Assembly (NCBI RefSeq): GCF_029953265.1
Contig: NZ_JASBAO010000001.1
Coordinates: forward strand, 1,116,001 to 1,180,000
Origin: Commensalibacter oyaizuii
GTDB taxonomy: Bacteria; Pseudomonadota; Alphaproteobacteria; Acetobacterales; Acetobacteraceae
Direction: 5' to 3'
Length of the DNA stretch: 64,000 nucleotides
A program made the position numbers and the translations under genes. The first letter of the stretch is position 1, and every line of letters starts with the position of its first letter. Shown here in pieces: positions 28,135 through 37,663 of this stretch. The notes below the pieces were generated by a model. The model had not been told where the DNA came from and did no database searches. It saw nothing but the letters and a program-made list of their open reading frames with translations.

Positions 28135-29559
28135 ATGAGATCCCTCCCCCTTTCCATTGGCACCATTCATTTTGTTGGTATAGGTGGTATTGGCATGTCC
28201 GGTATTGCCGAGGCATTACACTATCTTGGCTATAGTGTTCAGGGATCCGACGTTGCAGAAAATGCCAATGTTCTGCGCCTACGTAAGTTGGGAATTATGG
28301 TTCATATTGGTCATGATGCTGATAATCTGGGTCAATCTCAAGTGGTGGTGATCTCCTCTGCTATTAAAAAAGATAATCCTGAAATTACAGCTGCCCGCGC
28401 ACGTTTTATCCCAGTTGTTCGTCGAGCTGAAATGTTGGCTGAACTGATGCGTCTGCGATGGTCAATTGCGGTTGGCGGAACACATGGAAAAACAACAACA
28501 ACCAGTTTAATTGCCACGCTATTAGAATATGCAAAACTAGATCCCACAGTAATTAATGGCGGGATTATCGAGGCTTATGGCACCAACACCCGTATGGGCT
28601 CTGGGGATTGGATGGTTGTCGAAGCAGATGAAAGTGATGGCTCTTTTTTACACTTACCTGTCGTTATTGCTATTGTTACCAATATGGATCCTGAACATAT
28701 GGATCACTGGGGCACACCAGAGGCGATGGAAAAAGCATATCATCAGTTCGTTTCAAATATCCCCTTTTATGGCTTTGCTGTTTTATGTATTGACCACCCT
28801 GGCGTACAAAAGATGTTGCCTAATCTTTCCGATCGTCGATTAATTACCTATGGATTTTCACCCCAGGCCGATATTCGTGCTGACAAAGTCATAACTGATA
28901 AATTGGGAACAACTTTTGATGTTGTCATAACCAATCGTCACAAGAAGGTTCATCGCCGTATCGGCCCTTTCCGGCTACCCATGTTGGGACATCACAATAT
29001 TCAAAATGCATTGGCTGCTATTGCCGTGGCATTGGAAATGGATATTAACGAAGATAATATACGTTCTGCCTTTGCTGCGTTTAAAGGGGTACAACGTCGT
29101 TTTACACGTGTCGGTGAAGTTGGAAAAATCAGTATTATTGATGATTATGGTCATCATCCTGTTGAAATTTCGGCTGTTCTAAAAGCAGCACGACAAGCAA
29201 CATCTAATAATGTTATTGCTGTTGTGCAACCCCACCGCTATACCCGTCTTCGTGATTTATTTGCAGAATTTTGTTCGTGTATGAATGATGCCAGCACTGT
29301 TATTGTTGCCGACGTATATGCTGCGGGGGAAGATCCCATTCCAGATTTTAACCGAGACACATTAATCGAAGGCCTACGAGCCCACGGCCACCAATCGGTT
29401 GTGGCCTTGCCACATCCTGATCAATTAGCGGAAATGATCAATGCCATTGCAGAACCTGGCGATTTCGTTATTTGCTTGGGTGCAGGCTCAATTACACAAT
29501 GGGCGCATGCATTACCAGAACAATTACAAAAACTACAAAAAGAGGGGTTAAAAAGATAA
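28135..29559 (+). CDS. murC: UDP-MurNAc:L-alanine ligase
   Basis: First amino-acid-adding enzyme of the stem peptide. Residues 10-23 ([13 protein letters not shown]) form the UDP-binding glycine motif, [14 protein letters not shown] near 115 the P-loop, [11 protein letters not shown] near 161 the central block and [12 protein letters not shown] near 334 the C-terminal domain motif. The 474-residue length is usual. It follows murG by 42 bases and precedes murB by four, an order kept across alphaproteobacteria. Confidence 0.97.
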   Translation: MRSLPLSIGTIHFVGIGGIGMSGIAEALHYLGYSVQGSDVAENANVLRLRKLGIMVHIGHDADNLGQSQVVVISSAIKKDNPEITAARARFIPVVRRAEMLAELMRLRWSIAVGGTHGKTTTTSLIATLLEYAKLDPTVINGGIIEAYGTNTRMGSGDWMVVEADESDGSFLHLPVVIAIVTNMDPEHMDHWGTPEAMEKAYHQFVSNIPFYGFAVLCIDHPGVQKMLPNLSDRRLITYGFSPQADIRADKVITDKLGTTFDVVITNRHKKVHRRIGPFRLPMLGHHNIQNALAAIAVALEMDINEDNIRSAFAAFKGVQRRFTRVGEVGKISIIDDYGHHPVEISAVLKAARQATSNNVIAVVQPHRYTRLRDLFAEFCSCMNDASTVIVADVYAAGEDPIPDFNRDTLIEGLRAHGHQSVVALPHPDQLAEMINAIAEPGDFVICLGAGSITQWAHALPEQLQKLQKEGLKR

Positions 29560-29563
29560 TATT

Positions 29564-30511
29564 ATGCAACCAGGTCTTTTTACCGCAGAAGCAATCACAA
29601 ATTTATTGCCAAATCTTAAAGGCAAAATAAATTTTAATGTTCCCTTACATACCAGAAGCTGGTTCAGAGTAGGCGGCAACGCTGAAATTTTAATTAATCC
29701 TGCTGATGATGAAGACCTTGCCTATATTTTGCAACAACTTCCTTTGGAATGGCCCATCACAACTTTAGGGGCAACGTCTAATCTGTTAATTCGTGATGGA
29801 GGTATCTCTGGTATCACCTTTCAATTAAGAAAAGGATTTAATCAGGTTATCCAAGATCAAAACGGATTAATTGTTGGTGCGGCCTGTTTAGATACTACAG
29901 TTGCGGAACACGCGGCCGTTGCTGGTATAACAGGTTTAGAATTTCTTGTCGGTATTCCTGGTTCTATTGGTGGTGCTGTTAAAATGAATGCAGGCGCACA
30001 TGGTTCAGAAATGGCTACAATCATAGACTGGGTTGAAATCATAACCCGAGATGGAAAAATTAAACGACTATCGGTCAGCGAACTGGGGTTAAGTTATCGA
30101 CATTCCTCCCTACCCCATGATGCCATCGTTACCAAAGCCCGATTGCAAGGTATTCCTGCGGATAAAAATACAATCAGTCAAACTATGGCTGCGATTAAAA
30201 AACAACGTGAAGATTCACAACCAATACATTCGCGAACGGGGGGATCTACTTTTCGTAATCCAGACCCTTCCGTTTCCACCCACAAAGCTTGGCAATTAAT
30301 TGATATGGTAGGAGCCAGAGGGTTAACCCTTGGTGGCGCGCAGGTCAGTGAAAAACACTGTAATTTTTTAATTAATACAGGGTCAGCCACTGCCACAGAT
30401 ATTGAAAATCTAGGGGAAACCGTTAAACGTCGTGTTTTTGATACGTTTGGTATAGAACTGATCTGGGAAATTAAACGTATTGGTTCCCCATCACCAAGTA
30501 AGAAAGAATAA
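29564..30511 (+). CDS. murB: UDP-N-acetylenolpyruvoylglucosamine reductase
   Basis: FAD- and NADPH-dependent reduction that finishes UDP-MurNAc. Type II enzyme of 315 residues: NVPLHTRSWFRVGGNAE near residue 25 opens the FAD domain, LGATSNLLIRDGGISG near 68 is the FAD-binding block, GLEFLVGIPGSIGGAVKMNAG near 124 the core motif, and GSTFRNP with the catalytic serine near 226. EKHCNFLIN near 263 and the C-terminal glutamate in ELIWEIK complete the site. It lacks the extra loop of type I enzymes. Confidence 0.96.
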   Translation: MQPGLFTAEAITNLLPNLKGKINFNVPLHTRSWFRVGGNAEILINPADDEDLAYILQQLPLEWPITTLGATSNLLIRDGGISGITFQLRKGFNQVIQDQNGLIVGAACLDTTVAEHAAVAGITGLEFLVGIPGSIGGAVKMNAGAHGSEMATIIDWVEIITRDGKIKRLSVSELGLSYRHSSLPHDAIVTKARLQGIPADKNTISQTMAAIKKQREDSQPIHSRTGGSTFRNPDPSVSTHKAWQLIDMVGARGLTLGGAQVSEKHCNFLINTGSATATDIENLGETVKRRVFDTFGIELIWEIKRIGSPSPSKKE

Positions 30512-30515
30512 AACC

Positions 30516-31469
30516 ATGCCTGCAAAACATGTAACCGTTATCCGTGGTGGAATCTCTTCAGAACGTGAAGTCAGCTTAGCCAGTGGTCGTAATGTCATTG
30601 ATGCCTTACGTCAAGCTGGCTACACCGTCACTGATCTTGTTGCCAACGATGATTTAGGAGAAATCGTTCGCTTCTTGGAAAATCATCGCCCTGACGTCGT
30701 ATTTAACGCACTGCATGGGCGTTTTGGAGAGGATGGTGCAATACAAGGTGTATTGGAATGGATGAATATTCCCTATACCCATTGTAATATATGTGCCTCT
30801 GCCATTGCGATGAATAAAAAGATAACCCGTACTTTATTATCAGAAGCAGGCCTGCCCGTCGCAAAAGGCAAAGTTATCCCAGCAAAAGATTTGATAGATT
30901 ATGATCCTCTCCCCCCCCCCTATGTTGTAAAACCTGTTCAAGAAGGATCATCGGTTGGGGTTTATATCGTTACCGAACATGATGATGCCGCCCGTCAAGA
31001 AAAACGTAAAACCATTAGTGAAAAATGGAATTTCGGTCCAGAGATGTTGATTGAAGAATTTATTCCTGGAAAGGAATTAACAGTCAGCGTCATGGATGAT
31101 AAAGCCTTAACAGTTACTGATATTTCTTCCGCAGCACATATTTTTTATGATTATGATGCAAAATACACTGTTGGGGAATCTAATCATGTCTTGCCCGCAC
31201 AAATTCATCCACAAGCATTCAAAGATGCACTGCTTTACGCTCAAAAAGCCCATCATATTTTAGGATGTTTCCCAACTTCCAGAACAGATTTTAGGTACGA
31301 TATTACAAATGAAAGCAAAGAGCAGCCTGGAAAATTATATATTCTTGAAGTAAACACACAACCTGGCATGACACAGACCTCTTTATTACCAGAACAGGCA
31401 AATTTTTGTAATATCTCTTATCCTGAACTTTGTGCGTGGCTGGTGGAAAAAGCATCATGTCGAGCCTAA
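30516..31469 (+). CDS. ddl: D-alanine--D-alanine ligase
   Basis: ATP-grasp enzyme making D-Ala-D-Ala for MurF. The ATG at 30516 (317 residues) is chosen because MPAKHVTVIRGGISSEREVSL is the family start and it follows the murB stop by four bases; an in-frame start 12 codons upstream would lie inside murB. HGRFGEDGAIQGVLE near residue 67, PPYVVKPVQEGSSVGV near 135 and EVNTQPGMT near 288 are the substrate- and ATP-binding motifs. Leu132 and Pro133-135 are encoded by a run of ten C (30911-30920), striking in so AT-rich a gene. It overlaps ftsQ by 13 bases. Confidence 0.96.
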   Translation: MPAKHVTVIRGGISSEREVSLASGRNVIDALRQAGYTVTDLVANDDLGEIVRFLENHRPDVVFNALHGRFGEDGAIQGVLEWMNIPYTHCNICASAIAMNKKITRTLLSEAGLPVAKGKVIPAKDLIDYDPLPPPYVVKPVQEGSSVGVYIVTEHDDAARQEKRKTISEKWNFGPEMLIEEFIPGKELTVSVMDDKALTVTDISSAAHIFYDYDAKYTVGESNHVLPAQIHPQAFKDALLYAQKAHHILGCFPTSRTDFRYDITNESKEQPGKLYILEVNTQPGMTQTSLLPEQANFCNISYPELCAWLVEKASCRA

Positions 31470-32341
31470 ATAAACGTCCTGAATACCAAAATGATCGACC
31501 TTCAAAAAGTAAAATTGCATTCCGTCGTTCAAAACGGCTTTTGCGTCCTTTTTTCTTTTTGATCCTTATTATTGGATTATTTATAGGTGGTGGATGGCTA
31601 ATTTTTCGTATCGCAGCAGATCAACATTATGCTGTCATACAGGAAAAATTAGCAAATATTGTGCCTATGAAAATTAGTAAGATCATCATTACAGGATGTG
31701 ATCTAACCCCAGAGGACGATATAAAAAAGGCGTTAGGCATTAAAATTGGGGATTCGATTTTTAATTTTTCTGTTCAAGATGCACAACGCAGACTAAACGA
31801 CCTTCCCTTCGTTGAAACAGCCTTATTAAAACGACAGCTGCCAAACACGATTATTATCCACATTACAGAACGTAGACCCTTTGCTGTATGGCAGCATAAA
31901 GGAAAATTTATGCTTATTGATCGCAAAGGAAATATCGTTAATGATCACGGCATGAGTGGTAAAGATGGACAAGCTTTTTTGAAATTGCCTTTGGTTGTTG
32001 GATACGGTGCCAATACGACAGCAGCAGAATTAATTGATATTTTATCAGCACAGCCCGAGGTCAAAAAACGATTGGTTGCTGCCGTTCGGGTTGGGAATCG
32101 CCGTTGGAACCTTAATTTAAAAAATGGAACGGTTATAGAACTTCCAGAAAATCAAGAACTCCCTGCCATACAAAGATTAATTCGTTATCAAAAAGAAATT
32201 CAACTTTTGGATCGTCCTGTAAAAAATATTGATTTACGCCTGTCAGATCGACTAATTATTCGTGAAGACAAGAATTTTATGAATCCATCATCTAATCCTG
32301 ATGATCAAAATTCAGACGATTCAAATCCAACCTCTCCTTAG
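31457..32341 (+). CDS. ftsQ: Cell division protein FtsQ
   Basis: A bitopic inner-membrane protein that links FtsA-bound early division proteins with FtsB-FtsL and FtsW-FtsI. The ATG at 31457 (294 residues) starts inside the ddl end. After a basic cytoplasmic segment, one membrane helix lies at about residues 36-55. The POTRA domain follows (ISKIIITGCDLTPEDDIKKALGI near 76-98), with DAQRRLNDLPFVETALLKRQLPNTIIIHITERRPFAVW as the FtsQ block. The last 25 residues are polar and disordered. Position between ddl and ftsA supports the call. Confidence 0.94.
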   Translation: MSSLNKRPEYQNDRPSKSKIAFRRSKRLLRPFFFLILIIGLFIGGGWLIFRIAADQHYAVIQEKLANIVPMKISKIIITGCDLTPEDDIKKALGIKIGDSIFNFSVQDAQRRLNDLPFVETALLKRQLPNTIIIHITERRPFAVWQHKGKFMLIDRKGNIVNDHGMSGKDGQAFLKLPLVVGYGANTTAAELIDILSAQPEVKKRLVAAVRVGNRRWNLNLKNGTVIELPENQELPAIQRLIRYQKEIQLLDRPVKNIDLRLSDRLIIREDKNFMNPSSNPDDQNSDDSNPTSP

Positions 32342-32393
32342 CCTTATCGTCAACATTCTGCCACTTACAGCTTTTTTAGGATAAGATAAAGTC

Positions 32394-33773
32394 ATGAGTC
32401 AGTCAATTTCTGGAAACAAGAATAATCAAAAGAAAAATGCGTCTGACCGTGATAGCAAAGCATTGGCACTGACCCAGTCCAGGCAACTTGAAAAAAGTAA
32501 GGTTTTCCCCCCCGATGATCTCCCTTCAAAAAAGGATTGGTTGCCTGGTGTTTTCGGGGTTTTGGACATTGGAAGTACTAAAATTACCTGCTTAATTGGC
32601 CAAGGAAAACCTAATGGTCAACTAAAAGTTTTAGGTTATGGTTGGCGGCGGTCCCATGGTGTTAAACAAGGTGGAATTGTTAATTTAAAAGCAGCAGAAC
32701 GCGCCATTCGATCTGCAGTTGGACAAGCAGAAGAAGCAGCAGAGCGCCGACTAAGCAAAATTTATGTTAATCTTTCTGGGGGAAAACCGCAAAGCCAGCT
32801 CTATAATGTAGACTGGCCAATTGGTGGTCGTGAAATTAATAATCATGATATTTATCGACTCGTAAATGAAGGCGTATTAAGAGCACAAATCGAAGGCCGT
32901 GAAATTATCCATGCACTCCCTTTGGCTTTCGATGTTGATGAAACTTCTGGTGTTGAAGATCCCAGAGGGCATCAGTGTGAAATGTTAAGTACACGCCTGC
33001 ATATCATTGATACTTCAGCAACAGCTTTACGAAATCTAGCAACCGTATTGATGCGAGCTGAGTTGGAAATAGAGGCCATCATTTCTTCGCCTTTGGCGGC
33101 TGGCCTCGCTGTAATGGCGCATGACGAACGTGATTTAGGTGCGACCATTGTCGATATGGGCGGAGGAACAACATCCATTGGTATTTTTGGTGACAACCAA
33201 TTGTTGTATACATCACAAATTCCTATAGGTGGATCCCATATTACCAGAGATATTGCAGGAATTTTATCCACCTCCATTGATACAGCGGAATGGTTAAAAA
33301 CGATGTGGGGCAGTGCTGAATACTCATACGATGACGAATATCAGCAACTTCCTATCCAAATGATAGGCGATGACGACTATGAAATTGTGACAAAAATACC
33401 ACTATCACGAGTTATTTCAATAATTCGTCCAAGAATTGAAGAAACTTTGGAACTAGTTCGTGACCGTCTGGATAATGCAAACGTAGGTAACGCAGCCAAT
33501 GGCAGGGTAATTTTAACAGGTGGTGCATCTCTGTTGGATGGTTTGGGGCCCCTCGCCGCCCGTATCTTAAATCGTCAAATACGCCTTGGAAAACCTAATA
33601 ATATCATAGGTTTACCTGATGACAATACAACATCTGCAGCATTCTCTACTGCGGCAGGTCTATTATTTTGGGCAGCAGGAGATGGGCGGACCTTAGCTGA
33701 TTTAGATTTTTCAGATAAAAAATCCGAAGGGTTTTTAAAAAAGCTTATTGAGTTTATTCGTATACATATATAA
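32394..33773 (+). CDS. ftsA: Cell division protein FtsA
   Basis: Actin-like ATPase that anchors FtsZ to the membrane and recruits later proteins. The conserved chain begins at about residue 53 with FGVLDIGSTKITCLIG; the first 50 residues are a hydrophilic extension. IVDMGGGTTSIGIF near 253 and ILTGGASLLDG near 370 are the phosphate and adenosine motifs. The C-terminus ends FLKKLIEFIRIHI, a plausible amphipathic membrane-targeting helix. The 459 residues are somewhat longer than E. coli FtsA because of the N-terminal part. Confidence 0.96.
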   Translation: MSQSISGNKNNQKKNASDRDSKALALTQSRQLEKSKVFPPDDLPSKKDWLPGVFGVLDIGSTKITCLIGQGKPNGQLKVLGYGWRRSHGVKQGGIVNLKAAERAIRSAVGQAEEAAERRLSKIYVNLSGGKPQSQLYNVDWPIGGREINNHDIYRLVNEGVLRAQIEGREIIHALPLAFDVDETSGVEDPRGHQCEMLSTRLHIIDTSATALRNLATVLMRAELEIEAIISSPLAAGLAVMAHDERDLGATIVDMGGGTTSIGIFGDNQLLYTSQIPIGGSHITRDIAGILSTSIDTAEWLKTMWGSAEYSYDDEYQQLPIQMIGDDDYEIVTKIPLSRVISIIRPRIEETLELVRDRLDNANVGNAANGRVILTGGASLLDGLGPLAARILNRQIRLGKPNNIIGLPDDNTTSAAFSTAAGLLFWAAGDGRTLADLDFSDKKSEGFLKKLIEFIRIHI

Positions 33774-33852
33774 ATATTTTCTTTGAATTTAACAGCTTTT
33801 CTATTGTAATCTAATTTTTAAGATACTGAAGCTATACTGGTTCGAGGATACT

Positions 33853-35379
33853 ATGACACTCAATTTAACAATTCCACAACCGACTTATGCTGATTTTACC
33901 CCTCGTATCACAGTAATTGGTGTTGGTGGTGGCGGTACAAATGCTGTCGATAACATGATTCTGTTGCAACTCAAAGGTGTAGAATTTGTTGTTGCCAATA
34001 CAGATGCACAGCAGCTTATGAAAAGCCGCTCTGACAATCGTATTCAATTAGGACCACACCTAACACAAGGTCTGGGTGCGGGTGCTAAACCAGATATTGG
34101 TCGTGCCGCAGCAGAAGAAGCAGCAGACGAGATCGCACGCCACATGGAAAACGTTCACATGGTCTTTATCACCGCAGGAATGGGCGGAGGTACTGGCACT
34201 GGTGCTGCCCCTGTAATTGCGCGTATGGCACGCGAACGTGGAATATTAACTGTGGGTGTCGTAACAAAACCTTTCACCTTTGAAGGCGCTAGAAGAGCAC
34301 GCCTTGCCGAAACTGGTATTGCTGAATTACAACAATTCGTTGATACTTTAATTGTTATTCCCAATCAAAATTTATTCCGAACAGCCACTGAAAACACCAC
34401 TTGGAAAGATGCTTTCAAGATGGCTGATGAAGTATTATATATGGGTGTTAAAGGGGTTACTGACCTGATGATGTCCCCTGGCTTGGTCAATTTAGACTTT
34501 GCAGATATTCGTACAGTTATGGCTGAAATGGGTAAAGCCATGATGGGTACTGGTGAAGTAGAAGGCGAAAACAGAGCCATTCGTGCAGCAGAGTCAGCAA
34601 TATCGAATCCTTTATTAGAAGACACATCAATGTCTGGGGCTCGTGGTTTGTTGATTAATATTACAGGTGGCGAAGATCTGACATTATTCGAAGTCGATCA
34701 AGCAGCGAATCGTATCAGAGAAGAGGTTGCAGAAGATGCAAACATTATCTTCGGTTCTGCTATTGATGAGAATCTAACAGGTAAGATTCGTGTTTCTGTT
34801 GTCGCAACTGGCATTGATAGCCCCGTACAATATGAAAAACAACCAACAGCAGCACAACCTGCTGAAAAAGAGGATCATAAGCCAACACACGAAACAGCCC
34901 CATCTCCTGAGATTGAAAAAAAAGCCAGCGCGCCAGTCGAAACAACGACTCATAGGCTGCCAGATCCAATAAGTTATCAAGATCCTCGACCAGCAACGAC
35001 TCAGACTGCGGCGTCAACTGTAGCAACATCTGTATCCGAAACGGCACCCTCTTCTACAAATGATGAGCCTCGTGCCCCTTCTCCAGATGCAATTCCTGAG
35101 CGTGTATCTAAAACTTCACCGCGATCTGGTCTGTTTTCAGATCCCCACCATCGCCAAGATGACACTCCTCCTCCGCCATCAAGAAGTTTATTTGGTATTG
35201 TAACAGGGGCACTTCGTGGAAATAAAGCAACAGTCCCCACACAAAATGAATATGCCAAAAGTGAACCCTCCATAACGAACGGAGATTCCACTCAACCAAA
35301 CCACAATAATAGTGATCAGGCTAAATCAGATGAAGAAGGATTGGATATCCCAGCTTTTCTAAGAAGAAAATCTTCATGA
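33853..35379 (+). CDS. ftsZ: Cell division GTPase FtsZ
   Basis: Tubulin-like GTPase that forms the Z ring. The core spans about residues 14-320: [18 protein letters not shown] opens the nucleotide site, [13 protein letters not shown] near 110 is the tubulin signature, and [11 protein letters not shown] near 209 the T7 loop region. A linker of about 175 residues rich in Pro, Ser, Thr and Glu follows, longer than in E. coli and typical of alphaproteobacteria. The C-terminal peptide [11 protein letters not shown] binds FtsA and other anchors. 79 bases separate it from ftsA. A strong terminator follows. Confidence 0.98.
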   Translation: MTLNLTIPQPTYADFTPRITVIGVGGGGTNAVDNMILLQLKGVEFVVANTDAQQLMKSRSDNRIQLGPHLTQGLGAGAKPDIGRAAAEEAADEIARHMENVHMVFITAGMGGGTGTGAAPVIARMARERGILTVGVVTKPFTFEGARRARLAETGIAELQQFVDTLIVIPNQNLFRTATENTTWKDAFKMADEVLYMGVKGVTDLMMSPGLVNLDFADIRTVMAEMGKAMMGTGEVEGENRAIRAAESAISNPLLEDTSMSGARGLLINITGGEDLTLFEVDQAANRIREEVAEDANIIFGSAIDENLTGKIRVSVVATGIDSPVQYEKQPTAAQPAEKEDHKPTHETAPSPEIEKKASAPVETTTHRLPDPISYQDPRPATTQTAASTVATSVSETAPSSTNDEPRAPSPDAIPERVSKTSPRSGLFSDPHHRQDDTPPPPSRSLFGIVTGALRGNKATVPTQNEYAKSEPSITNGDSTQPNHNNSDQAKSDEEGLDIPAFLRRKSS

Positions 35380-35400
35380 TTTACCTAAAATAATTAATAA

Positions 35401-35435
35401 AAAAGCCTCTAATGGTTTTCATTAGAGGCTTTTTT
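35401..35435 (+). terminator. Rho-independent terminator after ftsZ
   Basis: A 14-base stem AAAAGCCTCTAATG/CATTAGAGGCTTTT with loop GTTTT, followed by more T, starts 21 bases after the ftsZ stop. It closes the division cluster and isolates lpxC. Confidence 0.92.
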
Positions 35436-35573
35436 ATTAACGTTACGAAATAACAACCGTAACACTATGCAATAAACTTTGACTGGTATTCTCATGAATT
35501 ACGTCCTAAAAACCAATATATATACTGCTGATATATTTTAGATATTATACACCTATCAATAGGAGAAGAGATT

Positions 35574-36587
35574 ATGGATGGAATACGGGTTAAATCATTA
35601 TCAAAATCCACCAGTACCTCTCACCACTCAGCAATATATCCACATCCATTTCAGCACACCCATGTATCTCCTGGATATACGATTTCTACTCCTATTAGTT
35701 GTTGTGGCATAGGGCTGCATTCTGGGCAATATATTCATCTAAAACTACTACCCGCCCCTGCGGGGACAGGAATTCTATTTCGTAGAACGGATCTGAATAA
35801 CGCCCCTATTTTAGCACGTTACGATCACGTTATCGATACAACCCTTAGCACTGTTATTGCGTGTCCTAACAATCCCCAAATAAAAATTGCCACCATTGAG
35901 CATTTAATGTCTGCTTTGGCTGGTAACCAAATCGACAATATTATCATTGAATGTGATGGGCCTGAATTACCAGTATTAGATGGATCTGCTGCCAAATTTG
36001 ACCAGTTACTCCAAACTGCAGGTCGTCAAACACTGCTCAGCATTGCTTCAACAATCAAAATACTTGAACCTGTTCGGGTTGAATATAAAGATGCCTTTGC
36101 TGAATTAAGACCTTCTGTATATAAAGGATTGTCATTAAGCCTATCTATCGATTTTCCTGCATCTATCATTGGCCAGCAACAATTTAGCATGCAATTAACC
36201 CCTCAAAATTTCAAAAAAGAGCTAGCAAACTGTCGTACATTTGCATTTAAAGACGAAATTGATTCCTTGCATAAAATGGGACTGGCAAAAGGGGGAAGTT
36301 TGGACAATGCAATTGTTGTTGAAAATAACAGTATTTTAAATCCAAGCGGACTGCGACGCAGGGATGAATTTGTTCGCCACAAGATGCTAGATGCGATTGG
36401 TGATTTATCCTTGGTAAACAGCCGTATACAAGGTCATTTCATTGGTCATAAATCAGGCCATACTTTAAATAATATGTTATTACGTAAACTAATGGCTAAA
36501 ACAGAATGTTGGCGTTATATTAGCCGTAAAACAAAATCTTTTGACAGCATAACTATGATACCAAATTTACAAAAACAAGAGGCTTAA
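35574..36587 (+). CDS. lpxC: UDP-3-O-acyl-GlcNAc deacetylase
   Basis: Zinc amidase catalysing the committed step of lipid A synthesis. The conserved part starts near residue 38 (TISTPISCCGIGLHSGQ); the first 37 residues are an extra polar extension after an ATG with a good AGGAGAAGAG site before it. Zinc ligands are visible as His in TIEHLMSAL near 108 and HKMLDAIGD near 261-269. NCRTFAFKDEID near 216 holds the catalytic-site block. The gene has its own transcription unit after the ftsZ terminator, the common alphaproteobacterial order ftsZ-lpxC-bamD-recN. Confidence 0.95.
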   Translation: MDGIRVKSLSKSTSTSHHSAIYPHPFQHTHVSPGYTISTPISCCGIGLHSGQYIHLKLLPAPAGTGILFRRTDLNNAPILARYDHVIDTTLSTVIACPNNPQIKIATIEHLMSALAGNQIDNIIIECDGPELPVLDGSAAKFDQLLQTAGRQTLLSIASTIKILEPVRVEYKDAFAELRPSVYKGLSLSLSIDFPASIIGQQQFSMQLTPQNFKKELANCRTFAFKDEIDSLHKMGLAKGGSLDNAIVVENNSILNPSGLRRRDEFVRHKMLDAIGDLSLVNSRIQGHFIGHKSGHTLNNMLLRKLMAKTECWRYISRKTKSFDSITMIPNLQKQEA

Positions 36588-36717
36588 AAACCTCACCTTT
36601 TAATTAAAATGTAAATTTGTGTAATTAAAGACTTCAACTTCTTTGACTACATGTTATAAAAATATTTCTTTACTAAAGTATTGGGCCATTTTTAACGAGC
36701 AGAAAGTTGTCAAAACT

Positions 36718-37626
36718 GTGGTTACAGTGAATCAAAAATTACATTCGTATAGGTTACAACATATATCACGCGGCTTTTTTTCTGTTTTAATTGCAGCAAG
36801 CTTGGTCGCATGTAGCGGAAGTGATAAAAGCGGTAGCAAATCTAAGCTGGATGATAATTCCGAGCTTAGCTATAAACAAAGCACACCAGAACAGCTCTAT
36901 AATAATGGTATAGATGCGATTAAGACAAAGCACTATAAACTGGCAACCAAACAGTTTGAAACCTTGCAAGAAAATTTTCCATATTCTGGATATACTGCAA
37001 ATTCACAATTAATGGAGGGTTACGCTTATTACCTTCAAAATAAATATCCAGAAGCGGCAAAACAGTTAGAAACCTTCTTACAATTACATCCTAATAGCCC
37101 AGACGCACCTTATGCGTTTTACTTACGTGCTTTATGCTATTATGAGCGTATTTCTGATGTCTCTCGTGATCAACAAAGTACCATCGAAGCGTTAACCGCC
37201 CTAAGTGATGTTGTTAATCGTTTTCCTGGAACCTCTTATGCTCGTGACGCTCAATTAAAAATCGACTTATGTCGTGACCATTTAGCAGGTAAAGAGATGC
37301 TAGTAGGTCGTTTTTACGAAGAGCAAAAAAATTACGAAGCTGCCATCACGCGCTTTCAACGTGTTGTTTTGGATTATCAAACCACCAACCATGTGGCTGA
37401 GGCCTTGCACAGATTGGTAGAAATTTATCTTAAACTTGGACTGACTGATCAGGCTCGTAAAGCTGCTGCAGTTTTAGGTTATAACTATCCCAACAGTCAA
37501 TGGTATCGATACAGCTATAACGATTTGAAGAAATATAATTTGGTTTCTGCACAAACTGAAAAACCAACAAGCAAAAAACCTGGTTTCTTTAAACGCATGT
37601 GGGGATCTTTTACCTCTCTTTTCTAG
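36718..37626 (+). CDS. bamD: Outer membrane assembly lipoprotein BamD
   Basis: An outer-membrane lipoprotein of the BAM complex that inserts beta-barrel proteins. The sequence has a signal peptide ending in the lipobox LVAC (Cys32 from this start) and then tetratricopeptide-like repeats: SPEQLYNNGIDAIKTKHYKLATKQFETL, AYYLQNKYPEAAKQLETFL and others. The start is uncertain. The longest frame opens with TTG at 36643, giving an implausibly long leader; GTG at 36718 has AGAAAG ten bases before it, and GTG at 36727 is also possible. Position between lpxC and recN fits the family. Confidence 0.9.
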   Translation: MVTVNQKLHSYRLQHISRGFFSVLIAASLVACSGSDKSGSKSKLDDNSELSYKQSTPEQLYNNGIDAIKTKHYKLATKQFETLQENFPYSGYTANSQLMEGYAYYLQNKYPEAAKQLETFLQLHPNSPDAPYAFYLRALCYYERISDVSRDQQSTIEALTALSDVVNRFPGTSYARDAQLKIDLCRDHLAGKEMLVGRFYEEQKNYEAAITRFQRVVLDYQTTNHVAEALHRLVEIYLKLGLTDQARKAAAVLGYNYPNSQWYRYSYNDLKKYNLVSAQTEKPTSKKPGFFKRMWGSFTSLF

Positions 37627-37663
37627 AGGATAATATGTTTATATTCTGCATCAGATTGTTTAA

